Below, one piece after another: positions 33,020-43,040 of a stretch of 64,000 nucleotides of DNA (position 1 is its first letter; every line of letters begins with the position of its first letter). The translations under genes were made by a program, and so were the position numbers. Origin of the DNA: Anaerocolumna sp. AGMB13025 (lineage in GTDB: Bacteria; Bacillota; Clostridia; Lachnospirales; Lachnospiraceae). A model generated the notes under the pieces. It saw nothing but the letters and a program-made list of their open reading frames with translations, made no database searches and was not told the origin of the DNA. Location of the stretch: contig NZ_CP121445.1 of the NCBI RefSeq assembly GCF_029689925.1, positions 861,001 to 925,000 on the forward strand, written 5' to 3'.

Positions 33020-33994
33020 ATGGGGCACAAAAACAATCTGATCAATAAAAAAAATATCATTCGTCTGGCAACTATTATAGCAGTATATATCGTGATTGTT
33101 ATTTTAGTGGATGGTAATATATTAAACCGTCAGTTTAAGTCCTTATTGGTTCCGATCGGTATTAATATTATACTGGCTGTGTCCCTGAATCTGACGACAG
33201 GATTTTTAGGAGAGCTGTCCTTAGGACATGCAGGATTCATGGCAATTGGTGCATACACTGGCTCAATCTTTACGTTACATGCTAATTTACCGGGAGGTCT
33301 TGAATTTTTACTCGGTATCCTCCTTGGGGGTATTGTAGCAGCAATCTTTGGTGTAATAATCGGTGTTCCTGTTTTAAGGTTAAAAGGTGACTATCTGGCT
33401 ATTGTAACTCTGGCTTTTGGTGAAATTATCCGTTCTATCGTCAACTTTTTAGGAATAACCGGAGGAGCCATGGGACTTTCTAAGATTCCAAGATACTCGA
33501 ACTATACCTGGACCTATGCTATCATGATCGTAACCCTTTTGGTAATTGTAAATCTAGTTAACTCCAGGCACGGCAGGGCAATCAAAGCCATTCGTGATAA
33601 TTATATTGCAGCCGAGTCCATCGGTATTAAGGTCAGCCGCTATAAAATTATGGCCTTTGTAATCGCAGCATTTTTTGCCGGAATTGCCGGTGTCTTATAC
33701 GGTCATCACTTGAGTATCGTAAAGCCTGGGGATTTTGATTATAATAAATCCATTGAAATCCTGGTTATCGTCGTTTTAGGCGGTATGGGAAGCATTAAAG
33801 GGTCGGTTATTTCTGCAATTATCTTAACCATTTTACCAGAAATGCTCCGTGCGGCCGACGATTTCAGAATGTTACTGTACGCTATCGTACTAATTGCAAT
33901 GATGCTGTTTAACTCCTCCGGTATCCGTACCAAGTTAGAGGAAAGCGGCAAATTGCCCAAACTGCCCTTACTTGCAAAAAGTAAAGCAAAATAA
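33020..33994 (+). CDS. livM: Branched-chain amino acid ABC transporter permease LivM
   Basis: Protein of about 324 residues, partner of LivH. Features are LAVSLNLTTGFLGELSLGHAGFMAIGAY, the ATPase-contact loop RAIRDNYIAAESIGIKVSRYK and GGMGSIKGSVISAIILT. The start at 33020 has GAGGTGAAAGG at the right distance; ATG 32996 is possible but its AGGTGGAG is too close. It begins 31 bases after livH. Confidence 0.94.
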   Translation: MGHKNNLINKKNIIRLATIIAVYIVIVILVDGNILNRQFKSLLVPIGINIILAVSLNLTTGFLGELSLGHAGFMAIGAYTGSIFTLHANLPGGLEFLLGILLGGIVAAIFGVIIGVPVLRLKGDYLAIVTLAFGEIIRSIVNFLGITGGAMGLSKIPRYSNYTWTYAIMIVTLLVIVNLVNSRHGRAIKAIRDNYIAAESIGIKVSRYKIMAFVIAAFFAGIAGVLYGHHLSIVKPGDFDYNKSIEILVIVVLGGMGSIKGSVISAIILTILPEMLRAADDFRMLLYAIVLIAMMLFNSSGIRTKLEESGKLPKLPLLAKSKAK

Positions 33995-34015
33995 AGAAGG
34001 GGAAGGTGGATGAAT

Positions 34016-34774
34016 ATGGCTTTATTAGAAGTGAAAAATCTGGGAATCTCCTTCGGGGGACTCCGGGCTGTTGATAATGTAAATCTTAATATAGAAAAAG
34101 GTCAGCTCTATGGTCTAATCGGACCCAACGGAGCAGGTAAAACAACAATTTTTAATCTGCTGACCGGTGTTTACCGTCCTACTGACGGAACCATCAAAAT
34201 AGACGGAGTCGATCTGGTTGGAAAATCTCCTTCTGAAATCTGTCAGTCAGGCATTGCCAGGACCTTTCAGAATATCCGGTTATTTAAAAAAATGAGTGTG
34301 CTGGATAATGTAAAGACAGCACTTCACAACCAGACAAAGTATTCCCTGGCAACCAGTTTTTTCAGACTGCCTTCTTATTTTAAATCAGAAAAGCAAATGA
34401 ATGAGAAAGCCATGGAGATATTAAAGGTCTTCGATCTGGACGGTCAGGCAGACTATCTTGCCAGTAACCTGCCTTATGGAAAGCAGAGAAAACTGGAAAT
34501 TGCAAGAGGATTGGCAACCAATCCAAAACTTTTGCTGTTAGATGAACCCGCTGCCGGTATGAATCCCAATGAAACAGCAGAGTTAATGGAAACCATCCGT
34601 CTGGTAAGAGACCGCTATCAGATAACCATACTGTTAATTGAGCATGATATGAAACTGGTAACCGGAATCTGCGAAAAATTACTGGTATTAAACTTCGGTA
34701 CAGAGCTTGCAGCCGGTACTCCGGAAGAGGTTTTAAATAATCCCGAAGTAATCACCGCTTATCTTGGTGAATAA
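34016..34774 (+). CDS. livG: Branched-chain amino acid ABC transporter ATPase LivG
   Basis: ATPase of about 252 residues. Walker A GPNGAGKTTIFNLLTG; the signature is the Liv-type variant LPYGKQRKLEIARGLA; Walker B LLLLDEPAAGMNP; the switch His lies in LIEHDMKLV. The start is either ATG 34010 or 34016; 34016 gives the family start MALLEVKNLGISFGG and better spacing from GGAAGGTGG. Confidence 0.95.
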   Translation: MALLEVKNLGISFGGLRAVDNVNLNIEKGQLYGLIGPNGAGKTTIFNLLTGVYRPTDGTIKIDGVDLVGKSPSEICQSGIARTFQNIRLFKKMSVLDNVKTALHNQTKYSLATSFFRLPSYFKSEKQMNEKAMEILKVFDLDGQADYLASNLPYGKQRKLEIARGLATNPKLLLLDEPAAGMNPNETAELMETIRLVRDRYQITILLIEHDMKLVTGICEKLLVLNFGTELAAGTPEEVLNNPEVITAYLGE

Positions 34775-34801
34775 TTTTGGGGAAAGAATGGAGGAATTCC
34801 C

Positions 34802-35512
34802 ATGGCAATGTTGACAATTAAGGACCTTCAGGTCTATTACGGAGTAATACAGGCAATAAAAGGCATCTCCTTTGAAGTAAATGAAGGGGAAGTAATTGCA
34901 TTAATTGGTGCCAATGGTGCCGGTAAAACCACAATTCTTCATACTATCACCGGTTTGGTAGATGCCAAAGAAGGAAGTATTTTGTTTGAGGGAAATGATT
35001 TAACTAAAATTCCTGCTCATAAAATCGTATCCTTAGGTATGGCTCATGTACCGGAGGGCAGAAGAATCTTTGCGGAACTGACGGTATTTGAGAATTTAAA
35101 AATGGGTGCATATACCAGAACAGATAAAAAAGAAATTGAAGACACCATAAAAAAAGTATATAAGCGTTTTCCCCGTCTGGAGGAAAGAAAGAGCCAGATA
35201 GCAGGAACTTTAAGCGGCGGCGAGCAGCAAATGCTTGCCATGGGACGTGCCTTAATGTCCCATCCCAGAATTATACTGATGGATGAACCCTCTATGGGCT
35301 TATCACCATTATTTGTATCCGAAATATTTGATATCATAAAAGAAATAAGTGAAAGCGGCACCACCGTATTATTAGTAGAACAAAATGCAAAAAAAGCATT
35401 ATCCATCGCAAACCGTGCATATGTATTAGAGACCGGCAACATTGTTTTAGAAGGCGATGCCAAGGAACTTATGAACAATGACTCTGTGAAGAAGGCTTAT
35501 TTAGGAGAATAA
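34802..35512 (+). CDS. livF: Branched-chain amino acid ABC transporter ATPase LivF
   Basis: ATPase of 236 residues. Walker A GANGAGKTTILHTITG, LivF-type HVPEGRRIFAELTVFENL, signature LSGGEQQMLAMGRALM, Walker B IILMDEPSMGLSP and the His-lacking switch LLVEQNAKKAL typical of LivF. GGAGG precedes the ATG. It completes the transporter, so the importer should be functional. Confidence 0.96.
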   Translation: MAMLTIKDLQVYYGVIQAIKGISFEVNEGEVIALIGANGAGKTTILHTITGLVDAKEGSILFEGNDLTKIPAHKIVSLGMAHVPEGRRIFAELTVFENLKMGAYTRTDKKEIEDTIKKVYKRFPRLEERKSQIAGTLSGGEQQMLAMGRALMSHPRIILMDEPSMGLSPLFVSEIFDIIKEISESGTTVLLVEQNAKKALSIANRAYVLETGNIVLEGDAKELMNNDSVKKAYLGE

Positions 35513-35592
35513 GAGACAGTTGTAGATCTTAAATTTATATGACTTATGGGAATGCCTTGAAGCAGGTATTCCTATAAGTGAAGGAGGTTACT

Positions 35593-36216
35593 ATGGAGCA
35601 TTATGTAATTACCATTGCCAGAGGTTATGGCAGCGGCGGTAAGACCATGGGCATGATGTTAGCGGAAGAATTGGGGATTCACTTTTACGACCGGGAATTG
35701 TTACGGTTAGCATCGGATGAGAGCGGTATCAATGAAGAATTATTCGGAAGGGCAGACGAAAAGTTAAAACAAAGCCTGCTATTCCGCATCGCCAGAAAAG
35801 AATATAAAGGGGAGTTAATCCCGCCGGACCGTGAGGATTTCGTCTCAAATGATAACCTGTTCAACTATCAGGCTAAGGTAATAAAGCAGATTGCCGAACA
35901 GGAATCCTGTGTTATTGTAGGAAGATGCGCCGACTATATCTTAAAGGATATGGACAACGTGGTGAAAATCTTTGTCCATGCTTCCTTAGAGGACTGCGTG
36001 GGAAGATTAAAAGGGATGTTCAGCCTGCCGGAAAAAGAGTTGGAGAAAAAGGTTATTACCACGGATAAACGCCGTGCGGCTTACTACAAATACTACACTG
36101 GTAGAAATTGGGAAGATGCCCAGAACTATGATCTATGTCTTAACAGCCAGCAGTTAGGTTTTGATAAGGGCGTGCAGATTGTTAAGAATTATTTGGATAT
36201 ACGGTTTCAGAAATAG
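35593..36216 (+). CDS. Cytidylate kinase-like family protein
   Basis: P-loop kinase-like protein of 207 residues. The N-terminal phosphate-binding loop reads ARGYGSGGKTMG, followed by FYDRELLRLAS, CVIVGRCADYIL and DKRRAAYYKYYTGRNW, the arrangement of the cytidylate-kinase-like group common in Clostridia. Its true substrate is not established; it differs from canonical Cmk. The start at 35593 follows AAGGAGG; the GTG at 35578 is part of the ribosome-site region. It stands 80 bases after livF. Confidence 0.87.
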   Translation: MEHYVITIARGYGSGGKTMGMMLAEELGIHFYDRELLRLASDESGINEELFGRADEKLKQSLLFRIARKEYKGELIPPDREDFVSNDNLFNYQAKVIKQIAEQESCVIVGRCADYILKDMDNVVKIFVHASLEDCVGRLKGMFSLPEKELEKKVITTDKRRAAYYKYYTGRNWEDAQNYDLCLNSQQLGFDKGVQIVKNYLDIRFQK

Positions 36217-36264
36217 GTTTAAGGGTACCTGAATTAGGTATGATAAAAATTATTTGGGTTGTGA

Positions 36265-36593
36265 AACTTCGCTGTTTTAAGGTTGTTGGATACTTGATAA
36301 AATCAGTTTTTTAGTCTTTGATGAAAGCATCGATTATGATATCTTTCATAAGCTTAGGATTCTTCGTCTGAATTTACTAATGGCTTTCTCCTGGGGAAAG
36401 CAAGACCTAATATGCACAAACTCCTCGCGCTGCTCGTCAGACAGTGTGCATTTTAGGTCTTAACCCCAGGAGAAAGCCATAAGTAAATTTCAGACTCAGA
36501 ATGAAGCGCTTATGAAAGATATCATAATCATGCTTTCAGAGGGAGAGTTTTGGCTGATTTTATCAAGTATTTTTTGTTGCTGGCTGCGAAGTT
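36265..36593. repeat. Giant covarying hairpin, family B copy 2 (inverted relative to copy 1)
   Basis: A 329-base fold-back. Outer AACTTCGC and CTTGATAAAATCAG pair with complements at the right. Middle arms GGCTTTCTCCTGGGG/CCCCAGGAGAAAGCC and AAGACCTAATATGCACA/TGTGCATTTTAGGTCTT are unlike copy 1 yet fully paired. The loop (minus strand) CTGTCTGACGAGCAGCGCGA matches copy 1. It lies after the cytidylate-kinase-like gene. Confidence 0.85.
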
Positions 36594-36710
36594 AGGGAAG
36601 GTTATGGGTTTATGGATTTGAAGTAGAGAAAAAATTTTTGACTTTATAGTATTGTAGAGGCGAAGTATTGATGATAAAATGTAAATAAATGGGATGAGAT
36701 AGGGGTTATA

Positions 36711-37089
36711 ATGAAACTTAAAAGATTATTTGTAATATCATTTGCTGTATTATTTTTTTATCAATGTCAACAAATTCTGCAATGGCAGCTACTTATGTTG
36801 GTGCCATTTGTTCAACTACTGGGTATACTAGAATTGGGGAGTTAATAGTATAGGCTCTTCCGGCGGATATGCTACTTTAGATATAATGGCAATGAATGTT
36901 TACTTGCATTATGTGGATTCCGCGTATATTAGGCTTGACATGAAAAAAGCAATGGTACTATAACAACAATGTATTTTACTGCATCACAAGGACAGTCATT
37001 ATATTTTGGGAATGATTATGTGCAATATACGGTTTATGCCATGTTACCATCCCAATTAAAAAAGCATCCTTCGGGATGCTTTTTTTAAT
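36711..37089 (+). pseudogene. Decayed gene for a small secreted protein
   Basis: Reading from ATG 36711 gives a signal peptide start MKLKRLFVISFAVLFF. A shift within the T-run (TTATTTTTTTATC) continues as SMSTNSAMAATYVGAICSTT, a good signal-peptidase site (AMA-AT). Further shifts are needed near 36842 and 36945 to read VNSIGSSGGYATLDIMAMNV and then SNGTITTMYFTASQGQSLYF. The last frame stops at 37089, inside a terminator. At least three frame breaks point to a pseudogene; sequencing error in the T-run could explain only one. No family was recognised. Confidence 0.65.
37058..37086 (+). terminator. Terminator of the decayed gene
   Basis: AAAAAAGCATCC, loop TTCG, GGATGCTTTTTT: a textbook intrinsic terminator, which shows that the decayed gene was once a transcription unit. 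Confidence 0.93.
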
Positions 37090-37133
37090 ACATTAGAAAA
37101 TTAAAATACACAGCTTTAAGGACATATATCCAA

Positions 37134-37370
37134 AGACTAAGGCAGGGGAAGGGGGTCTGGTGGGGGCGGTTTATATTGGGAAGGTTCCTGATGTCACTTA
37201 AACTCTGTGATGTGCGCCAAGGGAGCAAAGAGTAACTGTCTGAGCGTAAGCGAGTTTTACTCTTTGCTCCCTGCTATAAGCACACCACAGAGTTTCTAGT
37301 GACATCAGGGTTCTTCCCCTATAAACCGCCCCCACCAGACCCCCTTCCCCTGCCGCCCCCTTTAGACTAA
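37134..37370. repeat. Giant covarying hairpin, family A copy 2
   Basis: Outer arm GGCAGGGGAAGGGGGTCTGG (37141 on) pairs with its complement ending at 37354; inner arms CTCTGTGATGTGC/GCACACCACAGAG and GGGAGCAAAGAGTAA/TTACTCTTTGCTCCC. The loop is ACTGTCTGAGCGTAAGCGAG. Outer AAAGACTAAGGC and GCCGCCCCCTTTA are shared with copy 3 at 43041. It lies between the decayed gene and the aminotransferase. Confidence 0.85.
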
Positions 37371-37470
37371 CCTAAAAGCAAGCCCACAAGAAAACCTTGC
37401 AATTCAATACGTTACTGTGCTATACTAATCGAAATTAGATACGCAATAACAAAGAAAAGAGGATGCTGCA

Positions 37471-38661
37471 ATGATATCAAATAAAATGGTTGGTTTGGTG
37501 CAAAATAGTTCTGTTATCCGTGCAATGTTTGAAGAAGGAAAAAGGCTTGCGTCTATATACGGAGCAGAGAATGTCTTTGACTTTAGTTTAGGTAATCCAA
37601 GCGTCGAACCGCCGAGAGCAGTCAAGGACGCGGTAATAGAGGTAATCAATGAAGAAAATGCTAATCTGGTGCATGGATATATGAATAATTCCGGATATGA
37701 AGAGGTCAGAGAAGCCATTGCAGCTTCGATCAATAAAAAATTTGCAACTGCATTTGGGCAGGAAAATATAGTAATGACAGTAGGCGCTGCCGGCGGGTTG
37801 AATGTGGTATTAAAGACACTTTTAAATCCAGGAGAAGAGGTAATTGTTTTTGCACCTTTTTTTGGTGAATACCGGAATTATGTCAGCAACTTTGACGGAG
37901 AATTAGTGGTGGTAAGCCCCAATACAGAAACCTTTCAGCCCAATCTGAACGAATTTGAGAGTAAAATAACAGCAAAGACGAAAGCTGTTATTGTAAATAC
38001 ACCTAATAATCCTACAGGAGTAGTATATTCGGAGGAGACCATTAAAGCGCTGGCGGATATATTAAACCGCAGGCAAAGTGAGCTTGGGACCTCTATTTAC
38101 TTAATCTCTGATGAACCCTATAGAGAACTGGTTTATGACGGAATTGAAGTACCTTATTTAACAAAATATTATAATAATACAATTGTAGGATATTCCTACA
38201 GTAAATCCTTATCCTTACCTGGTGAAAGAATTGGTTATCTGGTGATACCGAATGAGGTAGATGATTTTTCTGAGGTAGTGGCAGCGGCCAATGTTGCCAA
38301 CCGTATTTTAGGTTTTGTGAATGCTCCGTCATTAATTCAGCGGGTAGTTGCCAAGTGTTTGGATTCTGAGGTGGATGTTTCTGTTTATAACCGTAACCGG
38401 GAATTACTTTACAACAGCTTAATTGAATATGGTTATACCTGTGTGAAGCCAGAAGGTGCTTTTTACTTATTTATAAAGGCTTTGGGAGAAGATGATAAAG
38501 CTTTTTCTGCGGCAGCTAAAGAACATAATATACTTATTGTACCGGGTTCTTCCTTTGGCTGTCCGGGATACTGCCGAATAGCTTATTGTGTGGATTATAA
38601 GACTATTGAAGGTTCTTTAAGTGGTTTTAAAAAGCTGGCTGAGGAATATTTAGCGAAGTAG
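37471..38661 (+). CDS. Pyridoxal-phosphate aminotransferase, class I/II
   Basis: Protein of 396 residues. Substrate and cofactor motifs are FDFSLGNPSVEPP, NTPNNPTGVVYSEE, ISDEPYRELVYDG and the PLP lysine in SYSKSLSLPGERIGY near residue 240. It is of the aspartate-aminotransferase fold with a C-terminal domain ending GFKKLAEEYL. The actual amino acid cannot be read. GAGGATGC precedes the ATG. It is followed by a second aminotransferase, after a 216-base gap that carries the conserved leader. Confidence 0.92.
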   Translation: MISNKMVGLVQNSSVIRAMFEEGKRLASIYGAENVFDFSLGNPSVEPPRAVKDAVIEVINEENANLVHGYMNNSGYEEVREAIAASINKKFATAFGQENIVMTVGAAGGLNVVLKTLLNPGEEVIVFAPFFGEYRNYVSNFDGELVVVSPNTETFQPNLNEFESKITAKTKAVIVNTPNNPTGVVYSEETIKALADILNRRQSELGTSIYLISDEPYRELVYDGIEVPYLTKYYNNTIVGYSYSKSLSLPGERIGYLVIPNEVDDFSEVVAAANVANRILGFVNAPSLIQRVVAKCLDSEVDVSVYNRNRELLYNSLIEYGYTCVKPEGAFYLFIKALGEDDKAFSAAAKEHNILIVPGSSFGCPGYCRIAYCVDYKTIEGSLSGFKKLAEEYLAK

Positions 38662-38769
38662 ATCAGGATTAGGATGTAATTTTCTGAAACGAATGCAGCA
38701 GAAGAGGTATCTTTATAAGATAAAGGTGGTTAGCATTATTTGGGAATTGGGCAAAATGAGAGGACAAGT

Positions 38770-38871
38770 GTGAAAGAAAATTTAAGTAAGAAAGGTTGCC
38801 ATTTGTGGATTCTTTCACCCTTTTATTATTTGTGGCAGTATCGCAGGCCGACCTGCGATATGCAATGGGTG
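38770..38871 (+). ncRNA. Structured leader with pseudoknot, copy 2
   Basis: Same fold as 805-909. P1 38770-38778 with 38810-38818 (GTGAAAGAA/TTCTTTCAC), P2 TGCCA 38797-38801 with TGGCA 38833-38837, P3 38839-38847 with 38852-38860 (TATCGCAGG/CCTGCGATA). Relative to copy 1, P1 has a T-A to G-C swap and P3 an A-T to G-C swap, both paired changes. GGGTG (38867-38871) and GTAA(A) before the ATG are also shared. Confidence 0.72.
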
Positions 38872-38877
38872 TAAATT

Positions 38878-39945
38878 ATGAAAAACTGGGAAAAGAATAT
38901 AAGAAAAGTGATTCCCTATGTGCCGGGAGAACAACCGGATGCACCGGGGATGGTTAAGTTAAATACCAATGAAAATCCTTATCCGCCTGCGCCAGGTGTT
39001 AGGAAAGCGATACAGGAATTTCAGGTGGATAAGTTAAAGCTATACCCGGATCCGACTGCAGGGATATTGGTAAAAGCACTGGCCGATTATTATCAGCTTA
39101 AAGAAGACCAGGTTTTTGTTGGGGTTGGTTCGGATGATGTACTTGCGATGGCTTTTATGACATTTTTTAATTCGGATAAACCGATTTTGTTCCCGGATAT
39201 TACCTATTCGTTTTATGATGTATGGGCGGAATTATTGCACATACCATATGAAAGACCAGTTCTTAATGAGGATTTCAGGATAAGAAAAGAAGATTACTAC
39301 AGGGAAAATGGTGGAATTGTAATTGCCAATCCCAATGCACCGACTTCCCTATATGAAGATGTGGGTTTTATCAGAGATATTCTGGAACATAATCAGGATT
39401 CCATTGTAATTGTAGATGAGGCTTATATCGATTTTGGTGGAACAAGTTCATTGGACCTGATTAAGGAATTTGACAATCTTTTAGTGGTCCAGACCTTTTC
39501 CAAGTCCCGTTCCATGGCTGGGCTGCGGATTGGTTATGCCATGGGAAGTTCTGTGCTGATTAAAGCCCTGAATGATGTAAAATATTCATATAATTCTTAT
39601 ACCATGAACCAGACATCAATTTATTTTGGGGTGGAAGCAGTAAAGGATGAGGCATATTTTAAGGAATGCCTGGGCAGGATTATCGATACCAGGGAATGGA
39701 CCAAAAAGGAATTAGGAAAACTGGGTTTTTCTTTTCTTGATTCCAAAACCAATTTTATCTTTGCTGCACACAAGGATATTCCGGCAGAAGAAATCTTTTT
39801 GGCGTTAAAGGCTAAAAATATATTTGTAAGATATTTTAACAAACCAAGAATAAGTAATTATCTTCGTATTACGATTGGTACCGGGGAAGAAATGGAGAAG
39901 CTGGTAAAAGCTTTAAAGGTTATTGTTTTCGATGCCTCAAAATAA
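38878..39945 (+). CDS. hisC: Histidinol-phosphate aminotransferase-like protein
   Basis: Protein of 355 residues, the HisC length. Motifs: VKLNTNENPYPPAPGV at the N-terminus, KLYPDPTAGILVKALADYY, VGSDDVLAMAFMTFF, IVIVDEAYIDFGG, the PLP lysine in TFSKSRSMAGLRIGYAMG, and YLRITIGTGEEM at the end. Converts imidazole-acetol phosphate and glutamate to histidinol phosphate if a true HisC; related paralogues act on aromatic amino acids. No other his gene is near. Its ribosome site is the last part of a conserved structured leader, which may control translation. Confidence 0.88.
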   Translation: MKNWEKNIRKVIPYVPGEQPDAPGMVKLNTNENPYPPAPGVRKAIQEFQVDKLKLYPDPTAGILVKALADYYQLKEDQVFVGVGSDDVLAMAFMTFFNSDKPILFPDITYSFYDVWAELLHIPYERPVLNEDFRIRKEDYYRENGGIVIANPNAPTSLYEDVGFIRDILEHNQDSIVIVDEAYIDFGGTSSLDLIKEFDNLLVVQTFSKSRSMAGLRIGYAMGSSVLIKALNDVKYSYNSYTMNQTSIYFGVEAVKDEAYFKECLGRIIDTREWTKKELGKLGFSFLDSKTNFIFAAHKDIPAEEIFLALKAKNIFVRYFNKPRISNYLRITIGTGEEMEKLVKALKVIVFDASK

Positions 39946-39953
39946 ATAGTATC

Positions 39954-39990
39954 AGCCCTTCCGGCGATGATGCCAGGAAGGGCTTTTCCT
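39954..39990 (+). terminator. Terminator of the hisC-like gene
   Basis: AGCCCTTCC (39954-39962) pairs with GGAAGGGCT (39976-39984), inner GGC/GCC, then TTTCCTGTT. Confidence 0.85.
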
Positions 39991-40205
39991 GTTATGGGAA
40001 ATTTGTCCTCTTTTTTTACAATCTGATTTTGAAAACTGATACTTTCATGGATACTTTAAAAAGATTTTGAATGCATTATATTGAGGTACCGCATCTGTAC
40101 AATAAGATAACAGTGCCTTTTATTTGCCTGTATATACAGAAAAACACTTCACAAAACCACGGGTTTAGAGTGTAACTTTCGATAAACTTTATTTTTTTAC
40201 CTGCT

Positions 40206-40234
40206 TTGACTATTAAAAATAATTGTGGTATGAT
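40206..40234 (+). promoter_or_regulatory. Promoter of glnS
   Basis: TTGACT (40206-40211), 17-bp spacer, TATGAT (40229-40234); the gene starts 42 bases downstream. No T-box leader fits in this distance. Confidence 0.75.
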
Positions 40235-40275
40235 ATAGCTTATGAAAACATACTGCTTTTTAAGGAGGAATTGCC

Positions 40276-41997
40276 ATGGATAATGACGGCATAGGGCTAG
40301 AAAACCAGGAACTGCGTAAAGATACGGATATGCAGGCAGATAAGGAAATTATTTCTAAGAATTTTATAGAGCAAATTATTGATAAGGATATAAAGGAAGG
40401 TAACTGTACTACAGTTACAACCAGATTCCCGCCGGAACCCAATGGCTATCTCCATATCGGACATGCCAAATCCATCCTGTTAAATTACGGATTGGCGAAA
40501 AAATACGGCGGAAAGTTCAACTTAAGATTTGATGATACGAATCCTACTAAGGAAAAAACGGAATTTGTAGAATCTATCATTGCGGATGTAAAATGGATTG
40601 GCGGCGAATTTGAAGACAGATTGTTTTTTGCCTCCGATTATTTTGAGCAAATGTATGAAGGAGCTGTTAAACTGATTAAGAAGGGTAAGGCATATGTCTG
40701 TGAACTTACTGCCGATGAAATCAGAGAATACAGAGGTACTTTAACGGAACCTGGTAAGAACAGTCCTTACAGAGACCGTACCATTGAAGAGAATCTGGCA
40801 CTATTTGAAGGAATGAAGAATGGGGAATATCCGGACGGCTCTAAAGTACTTCGTGCCAAAATTGATATGGCATCCCCAAACATTAACATGAGGGACCCTA
40901 TAATTTACCGTATTGCCAGAATGACCCACCACAATACCGGTGATACCTGGTGTATTTATCCTATGTACGATTTTGCGCACCCAATAGAAGATGCCATTGA
41001 AGGAGTAACCCATTCCATCTGTACCCTGGAGTTTGAAGACCATAGACCTTTATATGACTGGGTAGTGACAGAACTGGAATATGTAAATCCTCCGAAGCAG
41101 ATCGAATTTGCCAAAATGTATCTTACTAATGTAATTACCGGAAAGAGATATATTAAGAAATTGGTAGAGGAAGGCATCGTAGACGGCTGGGATGATCCAA
41201 GATTAGTATCCATCAGCGCTCTGCGCAGAAGAGGTTTTACTCCGGAATCCATTAAGACCTTTATGGAACTTTGCGGAGTTTCCAAGAGCCAGAGTTCTGT
41301 TGATTATTCCATGTTAGAATACTGTATCCGTGAGGACTTAAAATTAAAGAGACCAAGGGTTATGGCAGTGCTTGACCCGGTTAAATTAATCATTACTAAC
41401 TATCCGGAAGGTCAGGTTGAATATGTTGAGGCCTCCAATAACCAGGAAAATGAAGAAATGGGTGTAAGACAAGTTCCCTTTAGCCGGGAATTGTACATTG
41501 ACAGACAGGATTTTATGATTGAGCCGCCAAAGAAATATTTCCGTTTATTTCCCGGCAATGAAGTACGTTTAATGAATGCTTATTTTGTAACCTGTACGGA
41601 TTATGTAACGGATCAGGACGGTAATGTGACAGAAGTACATTGCACCTATGATCCCGAAACTAAGAGTGGAAGCGGGTTTACAGGTCGTAAAGTAAAAGGC
41701 ACCATACATTGGGTTGCAGCATCGACAGCAGAAAAAGCCGAAGTAAGATTATATGAGAATATTGTAGATGAGGAAAAAGGTGTATATAATGAAGACGGAA
41801 GCCTGAATTTGAATCCGAATTCCATCACCGTATTAAAGGAATGCTATATTGAGCCAAGCGTAAAAGGCGCAAAAGCTTATGAAAGCTATCAATTTTTAAG
41901 ACATGGTTATTTTTGTATTGATTCTAAGGATTCTACAGAGGATCATTTAGTATTTAACCGGATTGTGTCCCTTAAGAGCTCATATAAACCCGAATAG
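40276..41997 (+). CDS. glnS: Glutaminyl-tRNA synthetase
   Basis: Charges tRNA-Gln with glutamine. The protein has 573 residues, including about 45 extra N-terminal residues. Class I HIGH motif in [56 protein letters not shown]; the beta-barrel anticodon domain follows ([22 protein letters not shown]). The position that normally holds the KMSKS-like MSKRK reads ITGKRYIKK, a weakened form that keeps the Lys-Arg. AAGGAGG precedes the start. The family is GlnRS, not GluRS, judged by the length and the C-terminal barrel. Confidence 0.95.
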   Translation: MDNDGIGLENQELRKDTDMQADKEIISKNFIEQIIDKDIKEGNCTTVTTRFPPEPNGYLHIGHAKSILLNYGLAKKYGGKFNLRFDDTNPTKEKTEFVESIIADVKWIGGEFEDRLFFASDYFEQMYEGAVKLIKKGKAYVCELTADEIREYRGTLTEPGKNSPYRDRTIEENLALFEGMKNGEYPDGSKVLRAKIDMASPNINMRDPIIYRIARMTHHNTGDTWCIYPMYDFAHPIEDAIEGVTHSICTLEFEDHRPLYDWVVTELEYVNPPKQIEFAKMYLTNVITGKRYIKKLVEEGIVDGWDDPRLVSISALRRRGFTPESIKTFMELCGVSKSQSSVDYSMLEYCIREDLKLKRPRVMAVLDPVKLIITNYPEGQVEYVEASNNQENEEMGVRQVPFSRELYIDRQDFMIEPPKKYFRLFPGNEVRLMNAYFVTCTDYVTDQDGNVTEVHCTYDPETKSGSGFTGRKVKGTIHWVAASTAEKAEVRLYENIVDEEKGVYNEDGSLNLNPNSITVLKECYIEPSVKGAKAYESYQFLRHGYFCIDSKDSTEDHLVFNRIVSLKSSYKPE

Positions 41998-42010
41998 AGG
42001 AGGAAGAAGA

Positions 42011-42859
42011 ATGGCAAATTTATTTTCAGGGCTGGAAGCCTTTGGACTTGGTAAAATGTCTGACTTGGAAGTTTATGCTCCGGATGATAAAAGCAGTAAA
42101 AAGCCCGGTGATGGAACCGAGGCGGAAGAAAAAAAAGTAGTAGAAGCTGATTTGATATTTGATAAAAGTTACACCTGCCCTGTTTGTGATAAAGAGTTCA
42201 AGTCAAAAACGGTTAAAACCGGTAAAGTTAAGCTAATATCTGCCGATACGGATTTACGACCTAAATATCAGCTTGTGGATTCACTGAAATACGATGCAAT
42301 CGTATGCCCTCATTGCGGATATTCTGCTCTTAACCGTTTCTTTAATTATATGACCTCTGCTCAAGCAAAGTTAATTAAAGAACAGATTTCGTCATCTTTT
42401 AAAGGCATTAGAACAGACGGCGAAGTATTTTCATATGATGACGCCATTGCAAGACATAAATTGGCTTTGGTTAATACTATCGTTAAAAAAAGCAAATTAA
42501 GTGAACGTGCCTATACTTGTTTAAAAACAGCCTGGCTCCTTCGCGGTAAGGCAGAAAGCCTGGCTGCAGAAAATGGGGAGGCTAACAAGGATACCATTAC
42601 TCAATTGCAAAAGGAAGAACTGGAATTCCTTACAAACGCATATGAAGGATTCCTGGAAGCATTTTCAAAGGAAATGTTCCCTATGTGCGGAATGGATGAA
42701 AACACCATGACCTACTTAGTTGCAGATTTGGCCAGAAGAGTCGGTAAATACGAAGAATCCAGCAGATGGATTTCAAAAGTATTGATTGCCAGGGATGCAA
42801 ATGAAAGAATTAAGACAAAAGCAAGGGAATTAAAAGAGCTTTTGAAACCGAATCTATAA
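42011..42859 (+). CDS. DUF2225 family protein
   Basis: Protein of 282 residues. A zinc-binding N-terminal domain has CPVCDKEF near residue 57 and CPHCGYSALNRFF near 100, with the YQLVDSLKYDAIVCPHCG block typical of DUF2225; the rest is helical and TPR-like. The start at 42011 follows GAGGAGGAAG; the frame extends upstream into the glnS end without a ribosome site. It is 13 bases after glnS, so the two are cotranscribed. The family is common in Clostridia; function unknown. Confidence 0.9.
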   Translation: MANLFSGLEAFGLGKMSDLEVYAPDDKSSKKPGDGTEAEEKKVVEADLIFDKSYTCPVCDKEFKSKTVKTGKVKLISADTDLRPKYQLVDSLKYDAIVCPHCGYSALNRFFNYMTSAQAKLIKEQISSSFKGIRTDGEVFSYDDAIARHKLALVNTIVKKSKLSERAYTCLKTAWLLRGKAESLAAENGEANKDTITQLQKEELEFLTNAYEGFLEAFSKEMFPMCGMDENTMTYLVADLARRVGKYEESSRWISKVLIARDANERIKTKARELKELLKPNL

Positions 42860-43040
42860 TCTTTACAGAATAGAATGAAAATATAAAAACGGAGCCGCCT
42901 TAATTATGGATATCATATAGAGTACATAAAATATATTCCATAAAGAGGGTTGGCTCTTAATTATTTACATAGTTTAAAATAAAATGTGTGCTGGTAATGA
43001 AAAAATACCAACACTCATTGTCATACCTAATTAAACGAAA

